DNA from: Pyrodictiaceae archaeon
Lineage (GTDB): Archaea > Thermoproteota > Thermoprotei_A > Sulfolobales > WANQ01
Length of the DNA: 64,000 bases
Assembly: GCA_015521735.1 (NCBI GenBank)
Contig: WANQ01000010.1
Coordinates: 37,927-101,926, forward strand
Direction of reading: 5' to 3'
Shown: piece after piece, positions 49,858 to 58,743 of the stretch
How positions within the stretch are numbered: the stretch's first letter is position 1
Layout of the letters: every line of letters begins with the position of its first letter
Program-made: the position numbers and the translations under genes
The notes under the pieces: model-generated
Told to the model about the DNA's origin: nothing
Seen by the model: only the letters and a program-made list of their open reading frames with translations
Databases searched by the model: none

Positions 49858-50757
49858 CTATATTATTTTCTCAAGTCCTGCAATTCTCTTAAGTATATCA
49901 GTTCTTGTTACTATACCTATAGGTTTATCATTATCATCTACTACTAGTAAACGACCTATCTTCTTATCAAGCATAGTCTTGATCGCATCAAGTATGTCTT
50001 GGCCTGCCTTGATTTTCACCACATTTGTTCTCATATATTTTGTTACTGGTGCATCTATATCGTTTTCAACAATAGCTTTTGCTATATCAGCTGTTGTTAT
50101 TAATCCCACCACATTACCGTCGTCATCTACTACTGGTGCACCACGTATACCGTGCTCGTATAATGTCTTAGCTACATCTCTTATCTTAGAGTTCACGGAC
50201 ACTGTTATCAAGTTCTTTGATGCTATGTTCTCTATTGGTTCTCTAGGTATGCTAACTATACGGTTAATGTCTATTACTATTTCTTTTCTAAGCTCATCTA
50301 CAAACAATACTTTACCTTCAATTACTAGCCTATTTGAAGGCGTAGGCCCTAACGTTATATTGTCTCCTTGACTTATTTGGCTTAGGTCGCCAGCAACCTT
50401 TAGAACTGCTCTATTACCCATAGGATTAGTTATGTCTAGTAGCTCTATACCCAATATCCCTATGTCTAGTTCTCTACCATCCTTTGTTACTCTTATAGCC
50501 TCATATGTATGAGAGTACACGGGCATTCTTATATACTCGTAAGCTTTTAGTGTAGGCATATATCCGCCACGCGGACCAGTCTTACTCTCTATGAACCCCA
50601 TTGCCTTTAAGCTTGCAATTATGTTTCTAACCGTGCCTTCATCTTTACCTATCATTTCAGCTATATCTCTACTCTTAATCATCTTACCATACTTGCTGTA
50701 AAGTCTTATTAACGCGAATAATACTTCACGTTGTGTATAGGATAGTCTGTAGAGTAT
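49858..50757 (-). CDS. DUF293-type wHTH plus CBS-domain regulator
   Basis: CBS motifs and GTVRNIIASLKAMGFIESKTGPRGGYMPTLKAYEYI; upstream frame encodes LYRLSYTQREVLFALIRLYSKYGKM; SD GAGGTG at 50765-50770; putative ATA start 50757 (track ATG 50682). Confidence 0.8.
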   Translation of the reverse strand: MLYRLSYTQREVLFALIRLYSKYGKMIKSRDIAEMIGKDEGTVRNIIASLKAMGFIESKTGPRGGYMPTLKAYEYIRMPVYSHTYEAIRVTKDGRELDIGILGIELLDITNPMGNRAVLKVAGDLSQISQGDNITLGPTPSNRLVIEGKVLFVDELRKEIVIDINRIVSIPREPIENIASKNLITVSVNSKIRDVAKTLYEHGIRGAPVVDDDGNVVGLITTADIAKAIVENDIDAPVTKYMRTNVVKIKAGQDILDAIKTMLDKKIGRLLVVDDNDKPIGIVTRTDILKRIAGLEKII

Positions 50758-50832
50758 TGCTTATCACCTCTATTGTTGTTTTACACGATCATATAGTATT
50801 TTTAGTGTGCAGAATTTAGGTGTTTCTCCACC

Positions 50833-51612
50833 TTAATTTTTATCTCGGTTACCTACCGATTGCTTAGGCTTAGTAGTATTCTTGTTACTATTTATTGTTA
50901 GCACATTCTTTAATATCTTATCGGGTACATGGAATACTTCACGTGCAATAGAGTATATGTATTGGTCATCAGGTATTATTTTTGGTAAGCCTATCTTTAA
51001 TGCTAGTGACTGCTTGTATACTTCCTTTGACACACGATTTCTCACGATACCCTTAGATATTGCTTCTGCAACTCTGAATGCAATATAGAACCTAGAATAC
51101 TTTCTAATAGTTTGCTCTTCTTCTGGAAAAACTTCTAGAAACCTATGTAGTAGCCTTATAAGTTCTTCTTCTTCCCTAAACCCGAATACTATTGCTGTAA
51201 ACAGTGTTCTAAGAATTCTTGCTATGGTATTTGAGTCAATTCCACCACCTAGAAGGTTTAGTACAATGCTACGTGTTTTCTCGTTATCTTCGTTGCTTAG
51301 CATTATTTCAATTATTCTCTCATAGAGTTTCTCATTATAGAATACTTCATCAAATATTTCGGGATACTGCTTATCTAGGCCTAATCCGTATTTGCCGACA
51401 ACGTATAAGCTCATAAGCTCTTTATCGTATAGGTCTTCAGGGTTAGCTTTACCTTTAAATGGTGTTATGTTTCTAGACTTATATGCTTCATAGAGAACTT
51501 TCCTTATCTCGTCTCTAGTTATGCCTGCTAGATCACCATAGCTTATTATTTTAGTCCATACGTCAACTAACACACTTATCTTGTTCTTATAGGGATTCCT
51601 ACCTTTTACCAT
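50833..51612 (-). CDS. DUF2192-like hypothetical protein
   Basis: NPYKNKISVLVDVWTKIISYGDLAGITRDEIRKVLYEAY. Confidence 0.6.
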   Translation of the reverse strand: MVKGRNPYKNKISVLVDVWTKIISYGDLAGITRDEIRKVLYEAYKSRNITPFKGKANPEDLYDKELMSLYVVGKYGLGLDKQYPEIFDEVFYNEKLYERIIEIMLSNEDNEKTRSIVLNLLGGGIDSNTIARILRTLFTAIVFGFREEEELIRLLHRFLEVFPEEEQTIRKYSRFYIAFRVAEAISKGIVRNRVSKEVYKQSLALKIGLPKIIPDDQYIYSIAREVFHVPDKILKNVLTINSNKNTTKPKQSVGNRDKN

Positions 51613-51655
51613 GATTATGCACCATGTCTTATTCTATTAATTGTGTATAGATGTT

Positions 51656-51928
51656 TTACTTAACTAATCCTTCTTTCTCAAGTATTCTTTGAACCATGCG
51701 CTTAAGTGCAAGATTTAAGCCTTGTAAGCGTGAAGCAACCCATACTCTACCATCTCTGTAAACTATTAACTTAACTCTTTCTCCACGTATACGCATATAC
51801 ACGTCTACTTTTGACTTATGTATCTTAAATATATCTATCTCCACATCAACCCATCTACGCTTAGCTTCCAAGTATAGTTTCTCTAGCCAAGATTTTTCCT
51901 CATATGACACATTAATACCCTTATTCAC
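51656..51928 (-). CDS. Hypothetical protein
   Basis: 90 aa intact ORF. Confidence 0.6.
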   Translation of the reverse strand: MNKGINVSYEEKSWLEKLYLEAKRRWVDVEIDIFKIHKSKVDVYMRIRGERVKLIVYRDGRVWVASRLQGLNLALKRMVQRILEKEGLVK

Positions 51929-51982
51929 GAACTATACTTGTGGATCACTACGCCACACATATTCAACTACAGGTAAAGGGAT

Positions 51983-52237
51983 ATGAAGTTATATGTTCTT
52001 AAACTATCCAGGTACTGTAATAGTAAGGAGCAGGTAGAAGAAAGCATTATAAATGCTGAAAAGGATATTGAATGCTACGAGGATTTTAGTAAGCTAAGAA
52101 AAAGACTTGAAGAATTAATACATGACTGTAACAACGTAATAGTAGAGGTACCCGTAGAGAAGGACATCATAGAGTATTTATCAAATACCATAAGCTTAAA
52201 TAAATGTGGGAAAATAGTAGGAGTAGTTACTAGGTAG
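51983..52237 (+). CDS. Hypothetical protein
   Basis: 84 aa intact ORF. Confidence 0.55.
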   Translation: MKLYVLKLSRYCNSKEQVEESIINAEKDIECYEDFSKLRKRLEELIHDCNNVIVEVPVEKDIIEYLSNTISLNKCGKIVGVVTR

Positions 52238-52303
52238 AAGTAAGCGTTCACAATAAGCTTAAAAAATGCATACTATACTATTTTCTTCTTGGCGGGGTAG
52301 AAT

Positions 52304-52381
52304 AGCGGGGTAGGGTAGCCAGGTTAGCCCGCGGGGCTCATAACCCCGAGGTCGGTGGTTCAAATCCACCCCCCGCTACCA
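52304..52381 (+). tRNA. Initiator tRNA-Met(CAT), CCA encoded
   Basis: AGCGGGG/CCCCGCT acceptor (A1-U72), GGGGCTCATAACCCC anticodon arm with three G-C pairs, GGTTCAAATCC. Confidence 0.9.
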
Positions 52382-52418
52382 CCCACAAACCCCGCCGCCA
52401 TTCTCAACCTTCAACTAT

Positions 52419-53546
52419 ATGCTCGGTGTGCTAGGCATGTCGTATAGTCCTTCAAAAGACTCCATATTCTCCATATTGTCAAAGCTGTGTAGTGTTGTTG
52501 GTCCCTCAGGATATGAAGATGATGTTAGAGGAATAGTTGTAGATGAACTTAAACCATATGCGGATAGCCTATGGATTGATAGTTTAGGAAATGTTATTGC
52601 GTTAAAGAAGGGACGTGGAGAAGGGAAATTAATGCTTGCTGGTCATATGGATGAAATAGGGCTTATGATAAGCTATATTGATGATAAGGGTTTTCTAAGA
52701 TTTAATCCTATTGGTGGATGGAGTGAACGTATTCTACCAGGTCAGAGGGTATTAATTAAGACTTCAACTGGTAAGCTGATACGTGGTGTTATAGGTTCTA
52801 AGCCTCCTCATATAATGAAGCCTGAGGAAGCTCAGAAAGTTATTCCAATGAAAGAGTTATTTATTGATATAGGTGCTACTAGTAGAGATGAAGCTAAGAA
52901 ACTTGGTGTTGAAGTAGGAGATGTAGCTGTTATTGATAGGGACGTTGTTAGAATAGGTAATGGGGATATCGTTACTGGTAGAGCATTCGATGACCGTATA
53001 GGAGTAGCAGTAATGATCGAGGCGTTCAAAGCCTTAGAGAACACCAATGTGGATATCTATGCTGTTGCAACTGTACAAGAAGAAGTAGGATTAAAGGGTG
53101 CAAGAGTTGCAGCATACTCTATTGAACCCCATGTAGCATTAGCACTAGACGTAACAATTGCCAACGATATACCAGGTGTACCAGAAAACGAGTGGGTTAC
53201 TAGAATAGGTAAAGGACCAGCAATAAAGATAATGGATGGAAGAAGTGGTAGTGGATTAATAGCACATCCTGCCGTAAGAAAACTATTAATAGAAGTTGCT
53301 AAAGAAGAGAATATTCCCTATCAACTAGAGGTTCTACCTGGAGGAACAACAGATGCCTCCATAATACAGTTAAATAAGGAGGGCGTACCAGCTGGAACAG
53401 TTTCAATACCAACTAGATACATACATTCACCAATAGAGCTGTTGAGTCTAGAAGATGCCTTAAACGCTACAAAACTTGTTATAGGATTTGCAAAGAAGAT
53501 AACACGAACATGGATAGAAGCCAACCTAAGAAGAATGATAAAGTAA
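52419..53546 (+). CDS. M42-family aminopeptidase
   Basis: GPSGYEDDVR; AGHMDEIGLMI; GRAFDDRIGVAV; TVQEEVGLKGA. Confidence 0.9.
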   Translation: MLGVLGMSYSPSKDSIFSILSKLCSVVGPSGYEDDVRGIVVDELKPYADSLWIDSLGNVIALKKGRGEGKLMLAGHMDEIGLMISYIDDKGFLRFNPIGGWSERILPGQRVLIKTSTGKLIRGVIGSKPPHIMKPEEAQKVIPMKELFIDIGATSRDEAKKLGVEVGDVAVIDRDVVRIGNGDIVTGRAFDDRIGVAVMIEAFKALENTNVDIYAVATVQEEVGLKGARVAAYSIEPHVALALDVTIANDIPGVPENEWVTRIGKGPAIKIMDGRSGSGLIAHPAVRKLLIEVAKEENIPYQLEVLPGGTTDASIIQLNKEGVPAGTVSIPTRYIHSPIELLSLEDALNATKLVIGFAKKITRTWIEANLRRMIK

Positions 53547-53642
53547 AACAATCCTAGTCATAGGATATGATTATTTTAATACTCATATACTAACATTCAT
53601 TAATAAAGGTACTATGGAATAGGTATTAGCATTAACTAATTG

Positions 53643-53698
53643 GTCGCAGTCGCTCCACCTCATCACTAGTTCAGAGGAGCTCGTTAGCTCATCCCAGA
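53643..53698 (-). ncRNA. Candidate C/D box sRNA
   Basis: Minus strand GGGATGA-14 nt-CTGA-acta-GTGATGA-10 nt-CTGC; D box degenerate. Confidence 0.5.
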
Positions 53699-53744
53699 AA
53701 GACAGTTATTTTAGACTAGGTAAAAAACTTCTTAGGAGACGGGT

Positions 53745-54737
53745 ATGGGTAAGCTATATCGTGTTGGCATTGCATATTTATTGGCCGTAACAATAATTAG
53801 CCTCGCGCACAGCCATATTATAGTAGCCAATGCACAAACACCATTGTATTCTACTAATAATTTAAAACCATTAACTTTTCTCGATAGAGATAGAGTATAT
53901 CTATACGAAAAATTTGCTCCAATATTCTTGTTAAATAATAGCATAATATATGTTATTGACTTTACTGAAATAGATAATAGTAGCTTAAGCAAGCTACTAG
54001 TAAAAACAGCCTATAGTACTGTAACTAGCATTCCTTCAAATCAAGTATATGTTAAGAACGGATGTTTGTATTTAAGTAGTACTAGTCACTTGATAATAAA
54101 TACTACATGGCTTAACATAACCTTACCAAGCAACTATATAATTGAAGCCCACATAGTATTCATTTCAGGAGGAGGACCTAGCTATGGAAGAGGAGGAGTA
54201 GGATTATACGAGAACGTAACATTTGACCCGATAAGCGGTGTTTACCCTGCTGCAAATTATTGGCTTAGTGTACTTGGCTCATTTGCATCTAATGGTCCCT
54301 TATCATATGATTTCGAAGGACACATACCATGGAAGAGTGGACAGTGGTGTTTTAGTGAAACAATAGACTATAACTATTACTTACGTGGAGTAGAATATAT
54401 AGTATGGATTGCTCGCCTAGATAACTATGTTATTGGTGGTATTAAAGGTGGTTTCAAGAACTGGATACTATACATGAATGTATCCATGGCCCTGCCCGAG
54501 ATTGTAGCTTATCAATCTACTGTATGTTTTAAAAAGATAGTATTCAGAAGAGTAGGTATAGGATACCCAATAAACCAAACTGTAATAATACCAATACTAT
54601 ATCTTGATTATAATACATGGGCTAGCCAAGGCTATGTTTTAATAAGAGTTACTAGTCAAGGAATAGTGCTTGATCCAGGCTACATTGTCCATGACAGAGT
54701 ATACTATTATATATCAAAAACCGTATATGTTAAGTAA
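53745..54737 (+). CDS. Secreted protein with signal peptide, possible concanavalin-like fold
   Basis: N-terminal hydrophobic signal MGKLYRVGIAYLLAVTIISLAHSHIIVANAQ; many NxS/T; beta-rich. Confidence 0.6.
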   Translation: MGKLYRVGIAYLLAVTIISLAHSHIIVANAQTPLYSTNNLKPLTFLDRDRVYLYEKFAPIFLLNNSIIYVIDFTEIDNSSLSKLLVKTAYSTVTSIPSNQVYVKNGCLYLSSTSHLIINTTWLNITLPSNYIIEAHIVFISGGGPSYGRGGVGLYENVTFDPISGVYPAANYWLSVLGSFASNGPLSYDFEGHIPWKSGQWCFSETIDYNYYLRGVEYIVWIARLDNYVIGGIKGGFKNWILYMNVSMALPEIVAYQSTVCFKKIVFRRVGIGYPINQTVIIPILYLDYNTWASQGYVLIRVTSQGIVLDPGYIVHDRVYYYISKTVYVK

Positions 54738-54769
54738 ATAAGATGTGGTACTAGAGAGGGCGCTCTTGA

Positions 54770-55102
54770 ATGAGTGAAAACGACGAGGAATTAGACCTAG
54801 ACTATGTCCCAGAGGATGTATTAAGAGAAGTGCTAGAAGAAGAGAAGAAGCTTGCAAAGAGGAGAAAGAAGAGAGTTTATCCTAGCAGTCGTGATATAGT
54901 TGAAGCCATAATTGAGGCTGTGAAAATGGCAAGAGGTATTCATCCTGACGAGTTTCCTGATCTAGTTCTACGGATATTAGAGGATAAAGGTTTTGATACT
55001 AGACATGTCACTATTAAGAGAATATGGTCAACTTACGAAAATCTTGTAAGACGCGGTGTTGTAAGAGATGTCCTCCATGTGGTATCTAATAAGGGTTATT
55101 AA
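54770..55102 (+). CDS. Hypothetical crenarchaeal charged protein
   Basis: 110 aa intact ORF. Confidence 0.65.
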   Translation: MSENDEELDLDYVPEDVLREVLEEEKKLAKRRKKRVYPSSRDIVEAIIEAVKMARGIHPDEFPDLVLRILEDKGFDTRHVTIKRIWSTYENLVRRGVVRDVLHVVSNKGY

Positions 55103-55107
55103 AGACG

Positions 55108-55170
55108 TAGGCTCAAGTGTGCCCGAGCTTCATCACTTTTCAGTGCCTGCATGAATACTTCATCGCCGTA
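55108..55170 (-). ncRNA. Candidate C/D box sRNA
   Basis: Minus strand GGC|GATGA-16 nt-CTGA-aaa-GTGATGA-13 nt-TTGA|GCC. Confidence 0.6.
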
Positions 55171-55250
55171 TTACTAGTTGTTTAGTGATATGTATTTAAC
55201 TTACATCTCATACCTACATTGATGCTGTACTGTGCCTTGAGGTTTACTGT

Positions 55251-55586
55251 ATGTCTCAGCTTTGCGAGATATGTGGTGAAGTAGAGGCAAAGTACACGTG
55301 TAGACTATGTGGACGTAGGGTATGTTCTAAACATTTTAATTCTAATAGAGGTATTTGCACCGTGTGTGAAATGTCATTGTGTGAGATATGTGGTGAATAT
55401 CTTTCTATAAGTTATTGTCCTATTTGTGGTAGATTAGGCTGTAGTGATTGTCTTATTCAGCTAACACCTGTGGTAAGAGTATGTAGGGACTGTCTTAATA
55501 AGTATGGTAGAGATAAGGTGTTAGAATTACTTGGTCTTAAGAGTAGAGTTTCTAGACCTTATACCAGAGTTAAGCTAATCAGATAA
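55251..55586 (+). CDS. Tandem zinc-finger (HIT/B-box-like) protein
   Basis: CEICGEVEAKYTCRLCGRRVCSKH...CEICGEYLSISYCPICGRLGCSDC. Confidence 0.75.
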   Translation: MSQLCEICGEVEAKYTCRLCGRRVCSKHFNSNRGICTVCEMSLCEICGEYLSISYCPICGRLGCSDCLIQLTPVVRVCRDCLNKYGRDKVLELLGLKSRVSRPYTRVKLIR

Positions 55587-55641
55587 CATGTAGAGTAAGG
55601 AATATATTTGCTCAACCATATGTCTGGAGGGGTGCTAAGGT

Positions 55642-56181
55642 ATGTTAAGCTTCAATGATGCAATAATATTTCTTAGATCAGTTGCTGAAAGAACTGTACC
55701 TAAGGAGTTAGCAAAAGCTACTGGTACCATAGCTCAGAAAATGTATAACGTGTACTACAGGTTAAGTACTATGGCATTGGATCTAGCTAGAATGTTTGAA
55801 ATAGCTAAATGTGTAGTTGAAGCCAGAGCTTTATGCTATAGTGGTAGCGGTTCAAGGTCATGTAATATATGTGGTCACTTCTGGGCATTAGAGTCCAACA
55901 CCATTACATCTATAACTAGGATAAAGCAATCAGCAAGCACTAGTTTCAATGGTGAAAAAGCCTTATTTAAAGTAGGTGAAGACTTAAGCATGGAGATTAC
56001 GGGCGATGAGTACAAATTGAAATATAAAGGCGTTAACGTAGTGGTGACTCCTAGAGATCTAGAAGCATTAAGGAAAAACCTAGATCAAGTACTATATGCT
56101 CTAAGAGGCGTTGAAAGAGAAGTAAAAGTAATGAAAAACGCCTTGGAAAGATGTATTAAGTTTAAAGGCATTAGTTGTTGA
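55642..56181 (+). CDS. Hypothetical protein, convergent with CdvB paralog
   Basis: 179 aa intact ORF. Confidence 0.65.
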   Translation: MLSFNDAIIFLRSVAERTVPKELAKATGTIAQKMYNVYYRLSTMALDLARMFEIAKCVVEARALCYSGSGSRSCNICGHFWALESNTITSITRIKQSASTSFNGEKALFKVGEDLSMEITGDEYKLKYKGVNVVVTPRDLEALRKNLDQVLYALRGVEREVKVMKNALERCIKFKGISC

Positions 56182-56204
56182 AAAGACTATTATTTCTACA
56201 TTAC

Positions 56205-56861
56205 TTAACTCTTTGATGGCGCGCTTTCAGCTTCTGCTGTAGCAAGACTTGGTAGATCTGGGAATCTCTCTTTCATTCTCTGCTCTGCAATTACTGCTGC
56301 TTCTTCTAATATCTTCCTTGCTTCACCACTAACTACTCCATGTGCTGCGGGGCTTCCAGTAAACTCTCCTACTTCTATGACTAGGCCTTGCAGTAATTCT
56401 TCTACCTCAGCTAGCTCTAAGCCTAGTTCTGGCATTATTCCTCTTAAGACATTCTTAAGTTCACGGACAACTCCTACTACTGGTATGACATTGCTAGCTA
56501 CATCACCGAATATTTGAATGGTTTCAAGTCTTATTGCTACTTGTTCTAGAGCTATCTGTGTAGCTAGTAGTGTCTTAACCATCTTTCTTATCTCTGCTAC
56601 TTCTGTTGCATACATTGCAGCTCTTGCTTTATCCTTAGCCATTTGTGCTTCAACTACTCTTTCAAATAACATCTTGTCTCTTGCTTCAAGCTTGTTTATG
56701 AATACTTCTAGTCTATTTACAGTTGATCTTAGCTTGTATAGTGCAACAGCTATTCTGTATCTTATTGGCTCCTTACCCTTTATGGCTTCTTTTATTGCTT
56801 CAGTAAAGCTTTGCTTTTGCTCACCAGCCCATATTTTATTGAATGAACCTAACCTACTCAT
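56205..56861 (-). CDS. CdvB/ESCRT-III-like cell division protein paralog
   Basis: IRYRIAVALYKLRSTVNRLEVFINKLEARDKMLFERVVEAQMAKDKARAAMYATEVAEIRKMVK. Confidence 0.85.
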   Translation of the reverse strand: MSRLGSFNKIWAGEQKQSFTEAIKEAIKGKEPIRYRIAVALYKLRSTVNRLEVFINKLEARDKMLFERVVEAQMAKDKARAAMYATEVAEIRKMVKTLLATQIALEQVAIRLETIQIFGDVASNVIPVVGVVRELKNVLRGIMPELGLELAEVEELLQGLVIEVGEFTGSPAAHGVVSGEARKILEEAAVIAEQRMKERFPDLPSLATAEAESAPSKS

Positions 56862-57078
56862 AGGTTACTGCACCGATAACTTTTCTTGCATTGATGCTTA
56901 GTTTTTAAGGTAGGCGCCTCTTACTTTTACAATCCTATTCCATACAATACATGCTAGTAAAACCTTTATCTAGACGCTTAACTTAATTGATAAACATTCG
57001 CTGTATTACAAAGCCCACAAGCTTATATACTTATACTTATCAAGACTTCACCATAAGTTGTTCTTCCAATTTAATCAG

Positions 57079-57765
57079 TCATCTAAAGAACTTGTTCTCG
57101 TTAAATAATAGTTTAGCTAATTCTTTGTTTTGGTCAAATACTGTGTCTCTAAAAACATATCCCGCTACATATATGGTTGAACCTTTACCCAGTTGATCAA
57201 TGTATATAGCAGCATATACCATATCGCCTCCTCTAGGATATGGGACTACTTTATTGGTTTCAGGATCCATAGCTAAAGCTGTATGGTAGCCTATGAGTAA
57301 TGGTTTAGCTTTGATAACTCTAACATGATAAGCGTGTTCTACCACCACTTCTATGGAGGCCTCATTTTTGTCTAAGGTAAGCCTGGCTTTGGGATTAAGT
57401 GCTACACCATTATTGTTTACTGGATCATATGCTTTAATCCATGTAACTTCTATTCCGTAGCTTCCTATAAGTTTATTAATATTATGGACTTCCTTCCGTG
57501 AACTTGGCACTATTTCTACTATTAGCTTTGCACCTCTTCTTACAAGTGCTTTCATTAATCTTCTATCTTCGTCTTCTAAGTTTTTCAAGCTGTTAACATA
57601 TATTGTTATTTCGCTGGCTTTAACATTTTCATTGAGTATATATGATAGTTGCTCAATTATTTCGTAATGTTTCTCCATTAGATATTTATGCAGCTTTTTA
57701 AAGGATTTCCAAGTATAAGATCCAGTTGTAGCAATTATCATTATAGGAGAATACCTCATTACCAT
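57079..57765 (-). CDS. Hypothetical protein
   Basis: 228 aa intact ORF. Confidence 0.65.
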   Translation of the reverse strand: MVMRYSPIMIIATTGSYTWKSFKKLHKYLMEKHYEIIEQLSYILNENVKASEITIYVNSLKNLEDEDRRLMKALVRRGAKLIVEIVPSSRKEVHNINKLIGSYGIEVTWIKAYDPVNNNGVALNPKARLTLDKNEASIEVVVEHAYHVRVIKAKPLLIGYHTALAMDPETNKVVPYPRGGDMVYAAIYIDQLGKGSTIYVAGYVFRDTVFDQNKELAKLLFNENKFFR

Positions 57766-57786
57766 ACTCTTACGCCGTTACTACGG

Positions 57787-57842
57787 GGTCAGCAACCGGT
57801 GCATAGGTCATCTTATTCCTAGACGGGGTTTCTCTTCATCCC
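57787..57842 (-). ncRNA. Candidate C/D box sRNA overlapping the stop codon of the Lys-rich gene
   Basis: Minus strand GGGATGA-13 nt-CTAG-5 nt-AAGATGA-15 nt-CTGA. Confidence 0.45.
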
Positions 57843-58579
57843 TTCTTTTTCTTACGCTTACGCTTCTTTTTAGTCTTCTTGGCTTTCTTTCTCTTCTTTC
57901 TTTGCTTCTGTTTTCTCTTCTCCGACTCAACGCCTATATCTAGTTTTCTTGTCTCAAAATCCCCTGGTAGAAGTACGCGTGTACCCGAGTCTGTTATGAA
58001 TACTATTGCTTTCCAGGGCTTTTTCGTTATAACGAAGCCTTCATAGATGTATATGTCATTAGTGATGTTATGCCATGATAGTTTACTTAGGTCTATGGCT
58101 TCTTCAGACGAAAATTCTCCTACTTTATTCTCAGTATTACTTGATTCCTCGGCTTGCCCTGATTCTTCGCTTACAACTACCTGCATAGTACTAGTTTTCT
58201 CCTCTTGGAGCTCTATCTTGCTGCTTATCTTAGGAGGTTCACCTAATAGTACACCTACCTTGAGTAGTTTAGCTGGTTTAGGGCTTAACATTATGATTCT
58301 TCCCGTATAGTCTCCCTCTCCTTTTCTTAGTGTTAAACCTGGTATGCTTGCTTCAACTTCTACGAATTCTTCCTTTGAATTAGCATTTTTCAATAATATT
58401 TCATCAATTAGTGACTCTATTTTAGCTTCAACGTTATTATCTTCTAGTCCTAATACTTTTTTCTCCCATCGTTCATCAACTAATTCTAATCCTAGAATAT
58501 TTACTTCATCTAATATTATTTCCTTAGGCCTAAACTTTCTAATTCTGATTAGTACCTCCAGTGAGCTATTGTTGCTCAT
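57836..58579 (-). CDS. Hypothetical protein with Lys/Arg-rich C-terminal tail
   Basis: Tail KRKQKQRKKRKKAKKTKKKRKRKKKKG. Confidence 0.7.
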   Translation of the reverse strand: MSNNSSLEVLIRIRKFRPKEIILDEVNILGLELVDERWEKKVLGLEDNNVEAKIESLIDEILLKNANSKEEFVEVEASIPGLTLRKGEGDYTGRIIMLSPKPAKLLKVGVLLGEPPKISSKIELQEEKTSTMQVVVSEESGQAEESSNTENKVGEFSSEEAIDLSKLSWHNITNDIYIYEGFVITKKPWKAIVFITDSGTRVLLPGDFETRKLDIGVESEKRKQKQRKKRKKAKKTKKKRKRKKKKG

Positions 58580-58599
58580 TCGTCATCCCGTCTCTAGGC

Positions 58600-58645
58600 T
58601 CTAGTGGTCGTAGCTTGTAGTACTATATCTTATAGTACCACTAGA
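58600..58645. repeat. Nested inverted repeat between divergent genes
   Basis: GTACTATA(58620-58627)-TCT-TATAGTAC(58631-58638), extended by TCTAGTGGT(58600-58608)/ACCACTAGA(58637-58645). Confidence 0.7.
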
Positions 58646-58743
58646 TATTGTACACATGTCTTATTAACGTTTACTAGTATAACATGTAATCTTACTTGTT
58701 AAGCCCGGTAATAATAGATTTAAACTAGTCCACCATATTTATC

